From NCBI RefSeq assembly GCF_003344785.1, contig NZ_QPMK01000003.1:437160-501159 (forward strand): a stretch of DNA of 64,000 bases, read 5' to 3'. Below are positions 8,452 to 17,139 of the stretch, one piece after another. Origin of the DNA: Thalassococcus profundi. Lineage in GTDB: Bacteria; Pseudomonadota; Alphaproteobacteria; Rhodobacterales; Rhodobacteraceae. The position numbers and the translations under genes are program-made. The notes under the pieces are model-generated. The model made no database searches. It was not told the origin of the DNA and worked only from the letters and a program-made list of their open reading frames with translations. Positions within the stretch are counted from its first letter, which is position 1, and every line of letters starts with the position of its first letter.

Positions 8452-9129
8452 ATGTCGCACTACCGGCCGAAAGGCGTTCTGGGGCAAGCCGTTCACGAAT
8501 TCGAGGAAACCGCCATCGCCGTGCTGCTGGGGCTGATGACGCTGGTGACCTTCACCAATGTCGTGCTGCGCTACGGGTTCAACACCGGGCTGATCTGGGG
8601 GCTGGAGGCGGTGACCTTCCTCTTTGCCTGGCTCGTCCTGTTCGGCGTGAGCTACGCCGTCAAGGTCACCGCGCACCTGGGCGTGGATGCGGTGATCAAT
8701 CTCTTTTCGCCGCCCGTGCGCCGGATCATCGCGCTGGTCGCGGGTGCCATCTGCATCGTCTATGCCTGCATGCTGATGAAAGGCGCGTGGGATTACTGGG
8801 CGCCGTTCGCCGGGCTCGACGCCACGACCGGGCGCTGGTTTCCCACCGGGTTCGCCGACAGCCGCGACCAGGCCTGGTACGAGGTCGTGGACATCCCGAT
8901 GCAGGATTGGCTGCGCTTCATCGAGCCGATCATGAACCAGGGTGAAAGCTACGAGAAACTGCCGCGTTTTATCCCTTACGCGATCCTGCCCATCGGCATG
9001 GCGCTGCTGCTCTTCCGCTTCGTCCAGGCCTTCGTGCGGATCTGGACCGGTGACCAGACCAGCCTGATCGTCAGCCACGAAGCCGAAGACGCCGTCGATG
9101 ACGTCGCCCACATGAATCGCGAGGGCTAA
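8452..9129 (+). CDS. dctQ: TRAP transporter small permease DctQ
   Basis: A 225-residue inner-membrane protein with four predicted helices: about 20-40 (AIAVLLGLMTLVTFTNVVL), 50-70, 88-110 and 165-190. The TRAP-T DctQ signature is the RYGFNTGLIWGLEAVTFLFAWLVLFG region. An insert between helices 3 and 4 (about residues 110-160) makes it longer than the usual 160-180. DctQ pairs with DctM for sodium-driven uptake. The start is ATG 8452, after AGGGGG. It lies three bases upstream of dctM. Confidence 0.93.
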   Translation: MSHYRPKGVLGQAVHEFEETAIAVLLGLMTLVTFTNVVLRYGFNTGLIWGLEAVTFLFAWLVLFGVSYAVKVTAHLGVDAVINLFSPPVRRIIALVAGAICIVYACMLMKGAWDYWAPFAGLDATTGRWFPTGFADSRDQAWYEVVDIPMQDWLRFIEPIMNQGESYEKLPRFIPYAILPIGMALLLFRFVQAFVRIWTGDQTSLIVSHEAEDAVDDVAHMNREG

Positions 9130-9132
9130 GCC

Positions 9133-10509
9133 ATGGAAGTTGCAATTCTTTTTGTCATGGTGATCGGCCTGATGCTGCTGGGCGTGCCGATTGCCGTCTC
9201 CCTGGGCATGTCGTCGATCCTGTTCCTGCTGGTGCTGAGCGACACCTCCATGGCGTCGATCGCGCAGACGCTGTTCCAGGCGATGGCGGGGCATTACACG
9301 CTGCTGGCGATTCCGTTCTTCATCCTGGCGTCGAGCTTCATGTCCACCGGCGGCGTGGCGCGGCGGATCATCCGCTTTTCCATCGCCATCGTCGGGCATT
9401 TCCCGGGCGGTCTGGCCATCGCGGGCGTCTTTGCCTGCATGATGTTCGCGGCGCTCTCGGGATCAAGCCCGGCAACAGTGGTGGCCATCGGCTCCATCGT
9501 CATCGCGGGGATGCGGCAGGTGGGGTACTCCAAGGACTTCGCGGCAGGTGTCATCGCCAACGCGGGCACGCTGGGCATCCTCATTCCGCCCTCGATCGTG
9601 ATGGTGGTCTATGCCTCGGCCACGGACGTGTCGGTGGGGCGGATGTTCCTCGCGGGGGTGATCCCGGGCCTGCTGGCCGGCACCATGCTGATGTTCACCA
9701 TCTACATCATCGCCGTGATGCGAAACCTGCCCAAGGGCGAGTGGAAGGGCTGGGGCGAGGTTTTGGCCTCGGGCCGCGAGGCGGGCTGGGGCCTGTTCCT
9801 GATCGTCATCATCCTGGGCGGCATCTACGGCGGCATCTTCACGCCGACCGAGGCGGCGGCGGTGGCGGCGGTCTATGCCTTCTTCATCGCCTGCTTCGTC
9901 TACCGCGACATGGGACCGCTGAAGACCGAGGAGGGCGCGCGCAACAAGACGCTGCTCGACCGGCCCATCGCGCTGGTCACGGCGTTTTTCCACCGCGACA
10001 CCCGCGACACGCTGTTCGAGGCGGGCAAGCTCACGGTCACGCTGATGTTCATCATCGCCAATGCGCTGATTCTCAAGCACGTGCTGACCGACGAGCAGAT
10101 CCCGCAGCACATCGCGGGCATGATGCTGGACGCCGGCTTCGGCGCGGTGATGTTCCTGGTGATCGTGAACGTGATCCTGCTGATCGGCGGACAGTTCATG
10201 GAACCCTCGGGCCTCATCGTGATCGTGGCGCCGCTGGTCTTTCCCATCGCCATCGAGCTTGGCATCGACCCCATTCATTTGGGCATCATCATGGTCGTGA
10301 ACATGGAGATCGGGATGATCACGCCGCCGGTGGGTCTGAACCTCTTCGTGACCTCGGGCGTGGCGGGGATGCCGATGATGCGGGTCGTGCGCGCGGCGCT
10401 GCCGTTCCTCGCGGTGCTCTTCGTCTTCCTGATCATGGTGACGTACATCCCGTGGCTGTCGACCTGGCTGCCGACGACCTTCATGGGACCGGAGATCATC
10501 GTCAGGTGA
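9133..10509 (+). CDS. dctM: TRAP transporter large permease DctM
   Basis: A 458-residue polytopic membrane protein with about 12 helices that forms the transport channel of the DctPQM dicarboxylate uptake system. Family segments include GVPIAVSLGMSS, FFILASSFMSTGG, GSSPATVVAIGSI, GILIPPSIVMVVYA and GGIYGGIFTPTEAAAVAAVYA, with MITPPVGLNLFV near the end. Its length is slightly above the usual 425-440 because of a polar loop at about 255-300. It starts three bases after dctQ and ends before a Rho-independent terminator. Confidence 0.95.
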   Translation: MEVAILFVMVIGLMLLGVPIAVSLGMSSILFLLVLSDTSMASIAQTLFQAMAGHYTLLAIPFFILASSFMSTGGVARRIIRFSIAIVGHFPGGLAIAGVFACMMFAALSGSSPATVVAIGSIVIAGMRQVGYSKDFAAGVIANAGTLGILIPPSIVMVVYASATDVSVGRMFLAGVIPGLLAGTMLMFTIYIIAVMRNLPKGEWKGWGEVLASGREAGWGLFLIVIILGGIYGGIFTPTEAAAVAAVYAFFIACFVYRDMGPLKTEEGARNKTLLDRPIALVTAFFHRDTRDTLFEAGKLTVTLMFIIANALILKHVLTDEQIPQHIAGMMLDAGFGAVMFLVIVNVILLIGGQFMEPSGLIVIVAPLVFPIAIELGIDPIHLGIIMVVNMEIGMITPPVGLNLFVTSGVAGMPMMRVVRAALPFLAVLFVFLIMVTYIPWLSTWLPTTFMGPEIIVR

Positions 10510-10552
10510 TCCGATTGAGCGCTACCGCGCGCTCTTGATCTGAAATCTGCGA

Positions 10553-10582
10553 GGCGACGCTCTGACCGGGGCGTCGCCTTTT
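10553..10582 (+). terminator. Rho-independent terminator after dctM
   Basis: An 8-bp perfect stem GGCGACGC/GCGTCGCC (10553-10560 with 10571-10578) with a 10-base loop is followed by TTTT. It ends the dctPQM transcript. Confidence 0.8.
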
Positions 10583-10656
10583 CCGATGGGTTTCGGATTT
10601 TGCTGAGAAGCGGTTCAGGGGCAGGTCTGCCCTGAACGCGCCATGTCCAGTGTCTT

Positions 10657-10733
10657 GCGAGTCGCGCCCGCGTCAAGGACACGCCGCGGCACGCCGCGGG
10701 GCCTGCGGCCTCCTTGACCCGGTCGCGACTCGC
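10657..10733. repeat. Long imperfect inverted repeat (REP-like)
   Basis: Arms of 23 bp (10657-10679 and 10711-10733) match as an inverted repeat with two mismatches around a 31-base GC-rich centre that itself contains CCGCGG repeats. It lies between the convergent dctM and tpiA ends, just after the dctM terminator, and has no T-run. It could be a repetitive extragenic palindrome or a back-up transcription stop; its family is unknown to me. Confidence 0.65.
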
Positions 10734-10741
10734 GCAGGCGC

Positions 10742-11485
10742 TCAGGTGGCGGCGTTGAGGGCCTCGACGATGGGGGCGAAGTCTTCCGCCTTGAGGCTCG
10801 CTCCGCCGACCAGCGCGCCGTCGACATGGGGGACGGCGAAGATCTCTGTGGCGTTCGACGCCTTGACGCTGCCGCCATAGAGCAGGCGGGTGTCGCCCGC
10901 GACCTCGGAGCCGAAACGGTCCTCGAGTTTCTTGAACATGAACTCGTGCACCTCGGCGATCTGGTCCGTGGTGGGCACCTTGCCGGTGCCGATTGCCCAG
11001 ACCGGTTCATAGGCGATGACCAGCTGGGTGCCGGTCACTCCGTCTGGTACGGAGCCCGCCATCTGCTCGGCCAGCACCTCGAGCGTTTCGCCGGCCTCGC
11101 GCTGGTCCAGCGTCTCGCCGATGCAGAGGATGGCCGTCAGGCCCGCCGCCCAGACCGCTTCGGTCTTGGCGCGCACCACGGCGTCGGTTTCGCCGTGATC
11201 GGCGCGGCGTTCGGAATGACCGGTGATGATGTGGCTGGCGCCCGCATCCGCCAGCATCGGCGCCGAGAGGTCGCCGGTATGGGCGCCTTTGTCAGCCGTG
11301 TGGCAGTCCTGCGCGCCGATCATCACGCCGCGGGCCCGTTGCGCAGCGGCGTGGATCAGCGTGGCGGGCGGGCAGATCAGCACCTCGGCCGCGCCTTCGT
11401 CGGCCTCGGCCAAGGCGTCGATCTGATCGAGGGACGCGGCGGTGCCGTTCATCTTCCAATTGCCTGCGGCAAGTTTGCGGGGCAT
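10742..11485 (-). CDS. tpiA: Triose-phosphate isomerase
   Basis: A 247-residue cytoplasmic enzyme interconverting dihydroxyacetone phosphate and glyceraldehyde 3-phosphate. The catalytic residues are visible: N9/K11 in AAGNWKMN, His in GHSERR, Glu in [11 protein letters not shown], and the phosphate-binding LLYGGSV and GALVGGASL segments. The start is ATG 11485 after GGAG; an ATG at 11500 is in frame but lacks a site. It is a single gene on the minus strand, convergent with dctM. Confidence 0.97.
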   Translation of the reverse strand: MPRKLAAGNWKMNGTAASLDQIDALAEADEGAAEVLICPPATLIHAAAQRARGVMIGAQDCHTADKGAHTGDLSAPMLADAGASHIITGHSERRADHGETDAVVRAKTEAVWAAGLTAILCIGETLDQREAGETLEVLAEQMAGSVPDGVTGTQLVIAYEPVWAIGTGKVPTTDQIAEVHEFMFKKLEDRFGSEVAGDTRLLYGGSVKASNATEIFAVPHVDGALVGGASLKAEDFAPIVEALNAAT

Positions 11486-11822
11486 GGTCGCTCCTGTCAT
11501 TCGGGGTTTGCGCCATCATCGCGGCGCGGGCCGGAAGGTCAAGGGGACGCGCGCGGCGAGGGACGGCGCTTTTGGGCGCCCGTGGGCGGATGAGTCATCG
11601 CTTTCGGCGCGATGCTGGCGATGAGAACCGCGGGCCGGGTCAAGGCACCGCCGCATCGGGTGATCGGGTCAGACGCCGAACGAATCTCGGTGTCGCTGTT
11701 CTTGAATCCGAATGGCGACACCGATACGGCACCCTACGGCTCCGCCAAGGTCATGCTGGCCGGAGTGCATTTGGCGAGAGGTTTTGCCGAGACCTGCCGG
11801 CACCGGAAACCGACAGCCTGGA
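11486..11822. other. Intergenic region, no gene seen
   Basis: These 337 bases lie upstream of tpiA and downstream of iscA. Short open frames on both strands lack ribosome sites and recognisable content, and I found no tRNA, terminator or repeat of note. It presumably holds the tpiA promoter. Confidence 0.5.
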
Positions 11823-12203
11823 TCAAGACCCGCTGCGCTCTTCCTCGAGTTCGGAGACGTCCTTGAACTTGATCGACTCGCCGCAGCCGCAGGCGTCGGC
11901 GACGTTGGGGTTGTTGAACTTGAAACCCGCTTCCAGCAGCGACACCTCGTAGTCGATCTCGGTGCCGAAAAGGAACATCTGCGCCATCGGCGCGATCATC
12001 ACCCGGGCGCCGTCCTGTTCGACCACCTCGTCATGGGTGTCGGCGGTATCGACGTATTCCATGGTGTATTCCATGCCCGCACAGCCGCCCTTTTTCACGC
12101 CGATGCGCAGGCCGGCGCGGTTGTCGCGGGCCATGAGCCTGGTGATCTGGGACACGGCGGCCGGGGTCATGGTGACGGGGGCCTTGCCGGGAATGCCGAA
12201 CAT
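11823..12203 (-). CDS. HesB/IscA (SufA-like) iron-sulfur carrier protein
   Basis: A 126-residue A-type Fe-S carrier. The three conserved cysteines are present: one in VKKGGCAGMEY and the pair in NVADACGCGESI near the C-terminus. Such proteins accept clusters from the scaffold and pass them to apoproteins. A C-terminal extension (KFKDVSELEEERSGS) is longer than usual. The start is ATG 12203 after GAGGAG. It is the last gene of a sufT-acetyltransferase-iscA unit on the minus strand, consistent with a role in the SUF pathway. Confidence 0.93.
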   Translation of the reverse strand: MFGIPGKAPVTMTPAAVSQITRLMARDNRAGLRIGVKKGGCAGMEYTMEYVDTADTHDEVVEQDGARVMIAPMAQMFLFGTEIDYEVSLLEAGFKFNNPNVADACGCGESIKFKDVSELEEERSGS

Positions 12204-12230
12204 GGGAAACTCCTCTTGCCTGATTGGAAT

Positions 12231-12800
12231 TTAAGCGCCGGAACGCTTCGACACAAGGGGGCGGGCCGGGATGCCGCCGACGGTGGTGCCCGGTGCCACG
12301 TCATGGGTGACCACCGCACCGGCGCCGATGACGGCGCCCGCGCCGATGGTGACGCCCGGCAGGAGGATCGCGCCGCCGCCGATCCAGGTGCCGTCGCCGA
12401 TGCTGATGGGGCGGCCGAATTCCAGACCGGCTGCGCGCGTGGCGGGGTCGCGCGGGTGGTCGGCGGTGACGATCTGCACGTAGGGCCCGATATCGACGCG
12501 GTTACCGATGGTGATCGGGCAGACATCCAGCAGCACGCAGCCGTAGTTCAGGAAGACATTGTCGCCCAGGGTGATATTGCGGCCATAGTCGACATAAAAC
12601 GGCGCGCGCACGGCGCAGTCCTTCCCGACACCGCCCAGAAGCTCGGCCAGCGTGGTCTCGCGCCCGTCGTCGCCGTAGGTGGTGGCGTTGTAGGCCGCCA
12701 TGAGCTTTTGCGCGCGTTTGCGGGCTGCGACGAGATCCGGGGCGCCGGGGCGATAGAGTTCGCCCGCGACCATCGTGTCCCAGGCCGGATCGAGGCTCAC
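12231..12800 (-). CDS. maa: Maltose O-acetyltransferase-like hexapeptide acetyltransferase
   Basis: A 189-residue LacA/NodL/Maa family acetyltransferase. It begins with the family's MVAGELYRPGAPDL segment and continues into a left-handed beta helix of hexapeptide repeats (GDNVFLNYGCVLLD, IGNRVDIGPYV, IGDGTWIGGGAILLPGVTIGAGAVIGAGAVV). The catalytic histidine is in VTADHPRD. Members transfer acetyl from acetyl-CoA to sugars. The start is GTG 12800, overlapping the sufT stop by four bases (GTGA), so translation is coupled to sufT. Its place between two iron-sulfur genes is unexpected. Confidence 0.9.
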   Translation of the reverse strand: MSLDPAWDTMVAGELYRPGAPDLVAARKRAQKLMAAYNATTYGDDGRETTLAELLGGVGKDCAVRAPFYVDYGRNITLGDNVFLNYGCVLLDVCPITIGNRVDIGPYVQIVTADHPRDPATRAAGLEFGRPISIGDGTWIGGGAILLPGVTIGAGAVIGAGAVVTHDVAPGTTVGGIPARPLVSKRSGA

Positions 12801-13159
12801 ATGAAGCCCAGTTCGAGCCGCGCCTCGTCGGTCATCATGTCCATGCCCCAGGGCGGGTCGAAGGTCATGTCCACATCGACCTGCTTGACACCTGCGAGCG
12901 GCTCGATCGCCTCAGCGACCCAGCCGGGCATCTCGCCGGCCACGGGACAGCCCGGCGCGGTCAGGGTCATGGTGACGTTGACCGCGTTCTCGGGCGAGAT
13001 GTCGATGGTGTAGATCAGGCCCAGGTCGTAGATGTTCACCGGGATTTCAGGGTCGTAGACGCTGCGGCACGCCTCGACCACCTGATCGTAGAGCGGGTGA
13101 TCGGTGCTGGAGGGCGCAATCAGCGGGGCACCTTCAAGCGGGGGGGTGGCGTCGTTCAT
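12797..13159 (-). CDS. sufT: SufT-like MIP18/DUF59 iron-sulfur assembly protein
   Basis: A 120-residue MIP18 family (DUF59) protein. The hallmark DPEIPVNIYDLGLIY is followed by MTLTAPGCPVAGEMP with the conserved cysteine, and DPPWGMDMMTDEARLELG at the end. SufT proteins help mature Fe-S proteins under high demand. The start is ATG 13159, downstream of GAGG; a longer frame upstream looks non-coding. It is the first gene of the sufT-maa-iscA unit and is divergent from the methyltransferase gene at 13388. Confidence 0.93.
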   Translation of the reverse strand: MNDATPPLEGAPLIAPSSTDHPLYDQVVEACRSVYDPEIPVNIYDLGLIYTIDISPENAVNVTMTLTAPGCPVAGEMPGWVAEAIEPLAGVKQVDVDMTFDPPWGMDMMTDEARLELGFM

Positions 13160-13387
13160 GAACGGACCTCTGCGGTAGTGTGGGCTTTCCTGAGCAAACA
13201 TATAGGGAATGCGGGGTGCGACGTAAAGGTCCGCCGGGCGCTCTGGACCCCGGTGCCATGCGGCATATCTGGGCGTCGATGACCGGGCGCCCCGGCGCAC
13301 GGAACGGCGGTTCCGGCAACGCGATGGCGACCGCTTCCGCAGGTATCGCGACACGGTACCCTACATGGTGCCGGGAAGGGGCAGGAC

Positions 13388-14095
13388 ATGACCACACGCA
13401 ACGACCTCACGATCTACGACACCGTGGCCGCGGACTGGTGGTCCGACGACATCCGTTGGGTGCGCACGCTCAGGAACCTGGTGCCGGGGCGGCTGCGCTG
13501 GATGGATCGCCAGATCGACTGGCAGGGTCGCGACGTGCTGGACCTGGGCTGCGCCGGCGGCTTCATGGCCGAGGCGCTGGACGCGCGGGGCGCGCGGGTC
13601 ACCGGCATCGACCCGGCGGAAAAGGCCATCGCCGCGGCCCGTGCCCACGCCGCGCAGGAGGGGCGCGGGATCGCCTATGACGTGGGCGTGGGCGAAGCGT
13701 TGCCCTATGCGGCGGCGTCCTTCGACGCGGTGGTCTGCGTCGACGTGCTAGAGCATGTGCAGGACCTCGACCGGGTGCTGGCCGAGGTGGCGCGGGTGCT
13801 GCGGCCCGGCGGGCTGTTCCTTTTCGACACGATCAACCGAAACCCGGTCGCGCGGCTGGCGACAATCACCCTGGCCGAAGACCTCCTGCAACTGCTGCCC
13901 AAGGGCACGCATGATCCGGAGATGTTTATCAAACCCAAGGAGTTGAGCGCCGCTCTTGAAACCGCCGGCCTGAAACCAGGGCCGTTCACCGGGCTTGGGC
14001 CGCGCGGGGTCAACCGCCGGTTCGACCTGGTTTTCGGACCCCTGCCGCTGACCGCCGTGCTGTACATGGGCAGTGCGCGGAAGGCGTCCGGATGA
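13388..14095 (+). CDS. UbiG-like SAM-dependent methyltransferase
   Basis: A 235-residue class I methyltransferase. The SAM-binding motif I is VLDLGCAGGFMAEAL, the acidic motif II is VTGIDP, post-I is GVGEALPYAAASFDAVVCVDVLEHV, and motif III is LRPGGLFLFDTINRNP. The DTINRNP segment is typical of UbiG, the O-methyltransferase acting twice in ubiquinone synthesis. The usual N-terminal UbiG region is shortened, so this may be a paralogue with another substrate. Its stop overlaps the next ATG (ATGA). Confidence 0.8.
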   Translation: MTTRNDLTIYDTVAADWWSDDIRWVRTLRNLVPGRLRWMDRQIDWQGRDVLDLGCAGGFMAEALDARGARVTGIDPAEKAIAAARAHAAQEGRGIAYDVGVGEALPYAAASFDAVVCVDVLEHVQDLDRVLAEVARVLRPGGLFLFDTINRNPVARLATITLAEDLLQLLPKGTHDPEMFIKPKELSAALETAGLKPGPFTGLGPRGVNRRFDLVFGPLPLTAVLYMGSARKASG

Positions 14096-14481
14096 CCGTC
14101 CTCGCGCTACTGGTCACGGCGCTGCTCTTTGGCGGCATGGTGCTTTATTCCTTCGGTTTCGCGGCGTTTCTGTTCAATGCCTTGCAGCCGGACGAGGCCG
14201 GGCGGCTGCTGCGCCGGGCCTGTCCGCATTTCTACCTTTTCGTGCTTGGCGCCTCGGCGCTGGCTGCGGCGCTGCGGTTCCCGGGTGATCTGATCGGGGC
14301 AGCGCTGCTGGCGGCGGTCGCGGTGACGGTGATCCCGGCGCGGCAGGTGCTGATGCCCGCGATCAACGCCGCGTCCGACGCGGGCGACAAGCGGCGCTTC
14401 GGTCTGCTGTACGGCGGGTCGGTGATGCTGACGCTGACGCATATCGCGCTGTCCGCTTGGGCCTTGGCCCGCTTCATCTGA
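14092..14481 (+). CDS. DUF4149-like small integral membrane protein
   Basis: A 129-residue protein with four predicted helices (about 3-28, 43-60, 65-85 and 104-127). The conserved-looking feature is the polar NALQPDEAGRLLRRACPHFYLF loop, as in DUF4149/TMEM205-like proteins. It starts in the ATGA overlap with the methyltransferase gene and is co-transcribed with it. Its function is unknown. The 3' end overlaps the convergent LysR gene by 8 bases. Confidence 0.78.
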   Translation: MTVLALLVTALLFGGMVLYSFGFAAFLFNALQPDEAGRLLRRACPHFYLFVLGASALAAALRFPGDLIGAALLAAVAVTVIPARQVLMPAINAASDAGDKRRFGLLYGGSVMLTLTHIALSAWALARFI

Positions 14482-15295
14482 CCTCAGCCGTCAAAAGCTC
14501 TGCCAGCGCGTCCAGCGCCCGCCGCACGGGCGGATCGTGCCGGCCGTCATGGTGGCAGACAAGCCATTCATCGTGGCTGAGCGCGTCGATGCGGGCGCCG
14601 ATCTGCAGCAGCCCGTCGGGCGCGGCAAAGACCGGCAGGATCACGCGCCCCAGTCCGGCACGTGCCAGATCGCAGGCCAGCCGAGCGTCGGAGGCCGTGG
14701 TGACGATCTCGTCGCCATGGCTGTCGCGCAGCCAGCGTTCGGACGGGGTGAGCGCGGACCCCGGGCGGGCGATATATCCGGTCACGCCGCCATCGCGCGC
14801 GAAGGCTGCATAGTCGATGCGCCGGGTGCGGCGTCCGGCCAGCCAGGGCTGCTCGGGGCGGCGGTTGCGCAGGCCGATATCCGCTTCGCGGCGGGCAATG
14901 TCGACGGTGGCGTTCGAGGCCAGCAATTCCGGCCACCAGTCGCGTCCCGCGCCGGTGAGCGCGTCGGCATGGCGGGCGATGTGCCGGGCCGTCCAGAGGC
15001 CGGCGGTGATCCGGACCCTGGGGATCGGGGCAGCGCTTGCAAACGCCTCCAGACCGGCGGTTACCCGGCGCAGGTCTGCCGTTTCTTCCAGCAAAGCGCG
15101 GCCGCGCAAGGTGAGGCGATAGCCCTGCGGACCGCGTTCGAAAAGCCGCGCAGAAAGCGCGCGTTCCAGCGCCGACATCCGGCGGCTGAGCGTCGGCGCG
15201 GACACTCCGGTGGTTTTCGCCGCCGCCCCCAGGCTGCCGGCATCGGCCACGGCGAGAAACAGCCGCAGGTCGTCGAGCGAAGGCGCGTCTTTCAT
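14474..15295 (-). CDS. LysR-family transcriptional regulator
   Basis: A 273-residue regulator. The N-terminal winged helix-turn-helix (about 8-66) reads LRLFLAVADAGSLGAAAKTTGVSAPTLSRRMSALE, followed by LFERGPQGYRLTLRG and a linker helix. The effector-binding domain is somewhat short. It is divergent from a 54-residue gene that starts 95 bp away, the typical arrangement for a LysR target. The effector is unknown. Confidence 0.92.
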   Translation of the reverse strand: MKDAPSLDDLRLFLAVADAGSLGAAAKTTGVSAPTLSRRMSALERALSARLFERGPQGYRLTLRGRALLEETADLRRVTAGLEAFASAAPIPRVRITAGLWTARHIARHADALTGAGRDWWPELLASNATVDIARREADIGLRNRRPEQPWLAGRRTRRIDYAAFARDGGVTGYIARPGSALTPSERWLRDSHGDEIVTTASDARLACDLARAGLGRVILPVFAAPDGLLQIGARIDALSHDEWLVCHHDGRHDPPVRRALDALAELLTAEVR

Positions 15296-15389
15296 ATCTG
15301 GAAGTTCAGTTTCGTGTTTCAGGCGTGTTCCGGCGGAAAATCAAGTCTCATCTTCATCCTGTACCGTCATTTATGCAAGGAAAGACGAG

Positions 15390-15554
15390 ATGATCCTGCC
15401 ACGCACCGACACGCCCAGGCCGCAAGACCCGCACATGCTGACAAGCTACGAGCACGAACGCGCGCTGCGCGAAGCCGCGGACCTCAAGATCCGCGCGACA
15501 CGACGCCGCGAGCGTTGGCAATACCTGCGCCGTTGGCTGGCGCGCGCGCGCTGA
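15390..15554 (+). CDS. Small basic protein divergent from LysR gene
   Basis: A 54-residue protein with SYEHERALREAADLKIRATRRRERW and an Arg/Trp-rich end (YLRRWLARAR). It resembles the amphipathic basic helices of DUF1127 proteins, but I do not see that family's terminal DIGL motif. The start ATG 15390 is preceded by AAGGAAAG. The upstream region is shared with the LysR gene, so LysR control is likely. It ends 11 bp before the convergent rimK stop. Function unknown. Confidence 0.6.
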   Translation: MILPRTDTPRPQDPHMLTSYEHERALREAADLKIRATRRRERWQYLRRWLARAR

Positions 15555-15565
15555 GCGCCGGAAGA

Positions 15566-16969
15566 TCAGCCCAGCTTGCGCCGCCGCACCGGGGCGGGGC
15601 GGACGTTGGTTTCGATGTGATCGTAAAGTAGGCCCGCGATGTTCTTTTTCGACGCGGTTTCAATTCCTTCAAGGCCGGGGCTCGAGTTTACCTCGAGCAC
15701 CTTCGGTCCGGCTTCGGAGCGCAGAAGGTCGACGCCCGCGAGGTTCAGCTTGAACGCCTTGGCGGCGCGGATCGCGGTGTCGCGCTCTTCCTTCGAGATG
15801 CGCACCACCTTGGCTGATCCGCCGCGGTGAAGGTTCGACCGGAAATCGCCCTCCGCCCCGGTGCGCTTCATCGAGGCGACGACCTTTCCGCCGACGACAA
15901 GGCAGCGGATGTCCTCTCCGGCGGCTTCCTTGACGAAATCCTGCACCAGGAAATTCGCCCGCAGGCCGCGGAAGGCGTCGATCACCGATTGCGCCGCCTT
16001 CTTGGTCTCGGCCAGCACCACGCCCTTTCCTTGGGTGGATTCCAGCAGTTTCACGATCAGCGGCGCGGTGCCCACCAGCCGCATCAGCGAATCCGTGTCC
16101 TTGGGCGAGGAGGCGAAGGCGGTGTTGGGCATACCGATCTTGTGCCGCGCCATCAGCTGGTGCGCATGCAGCTTGTCGCGGCTGGCGGTGATGCCTTCGG
16201 AGCCGTTGATGCAATGGGTGCCGATGGTTTCGAACTGCCGGATCACGGCGGTACCGTAGGCGGTGACGCTGCTGCCGATGCGCGGGATCACCGCGTCGTA
16301 GCGGGGCAGGCGGGCGCCGTCGTAATGCACCTCGGGCGCCATGGCGTTGATCGCCATGTAGCAGCGCGTGGTGTCGATCACCTCGACCGTGTGGCCGCGC
16401 TTTTCGCCTTCTTCGACCAGTCGGCGGGTGGAATAGTTGTCCTCGCGGCTGAGCACGGCGATGCGCAACGACCGGTTGGGGGCGGCGGTGCGCACCTGCT
16501 TGCTGGAATAGACGTCGTAGCTGAGCTCGGGCTGGCAGAACCGGTCGGTGGCGACGATGGAGATATGATCCTTGAGCGCCTCTCGCCCCAGCAGCATCCG
16601 GCTGTTCATCCGGTCGCGGTTGGTCAGCGTCAGTTCGATCCGCCAGCTGTCGTCGCCCACCCGCAGGGTCGAGGCGATGACATAGCGCTGTTCGCTCTCG
16701 CCATTGGACGAGGTCACGGTGCGCCGGTCGACGATCCGGGCGGAGCAGGGGATGATGAGGTCGTCGCGTCCGGGCACGGGGTGGATTGTGAACCGTACCT
16801 TGGGAGCGTTGGCGGGGCCGAAGGTTTCGATGTCATAGGCATGCAGCGCAGAGGTCCGGGCGCCGGTATCGACCTTGGCCTTGAGCGCGGGAAGGCCGAG
16901 GTCAGGCAGCGACACCCATTCCTCCCAGCCGAAGCGGATCAGGTCGGGCATCGGTGCGTCGTCGTTCAT
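15566..16969 (-). CDS. rimK: RimB-like/RimK fusion: ATP-dependent zinc protease domain plus RimK ATP-grasp ligase
   Basis: A 467-residue two-domain protein. Residues about 8-145 form a RimK-associated ATP-dependent zinc protease (RimB-like, DUF785) domain with [15 protein letters not shown] and [16 protein letters not shown]. Residues about 165-450 form a RimK ATP-grasp ligase with [59 protein letters not shown] and metal ligands in [13 protein letters not shown]. RimK adds glutamate to the C-terminus of ribosomal protein S6. The start is ATG 16969 after AAGGA. In other bacteria the two domains are separate genes. Confidence 0.9.
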   Translation of the reverse strand: MNDDAPMPDLIRFGWEEWVSLPDLGLPALKAKVDTGARTSALHAYDIETFGPANAPKVRFTIHPVPGRDDLIIPCSARIVDRRTVTSSNGESEQRYVIASTLRVGDDSWRIELTLTNRDRMNSRMLLGREALKDHISIVATDRFCQPELSYDVYSSKQVRTAAPNRSLRIAVLSREDNYSTRRLVEEGEKRGHTVEVIDTTRCYMAINAMAPEVHYDGARLPRYDAVIPRIGSSVTAYGTAVIRQFETIGTHCINGSEGITASRDKLHAHQLMARHKIGMPNTAFASSPKDTDSLMRLVGTAPLIVKLLESTQGKGVVLAETKKAAQSVIDAFRGLRANFLVQDFVKEAAGEDIRCLVVGGKVVASMKRTGAEGDFRSNLHRGGSAKVVRISKEERDTAIRAAKAFKLNLAGVDLLRSEAGPKVLEVNSSPGLEGIETASKKNIAGLLYDHIETNVRPAPVRRRKLG

Positions 16970-17139
16970 GGCGGATCCTTCCAAAACAGGCCGCAGCCCT
17001 ACCAAGCGGGCCGCAGGCTCGCAAGATCACCTAACGGGGAGGTGTGACGCGCAGGTTAAGACGCACGGGCCGCACCGCGCCCGCGGACCGGCGGCGCGCG
17101 GCGCTTGTCTGGCGCGCATGCAGGGCCTAAAGGGTCGGC

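Noticed and set aside
11572-11952. Plus-strand ORF of 126 codons beside iscA
   Set aside because: It runs antisense into iscA, and its sequence lacks domain features; likely chance in high-GC DNA.
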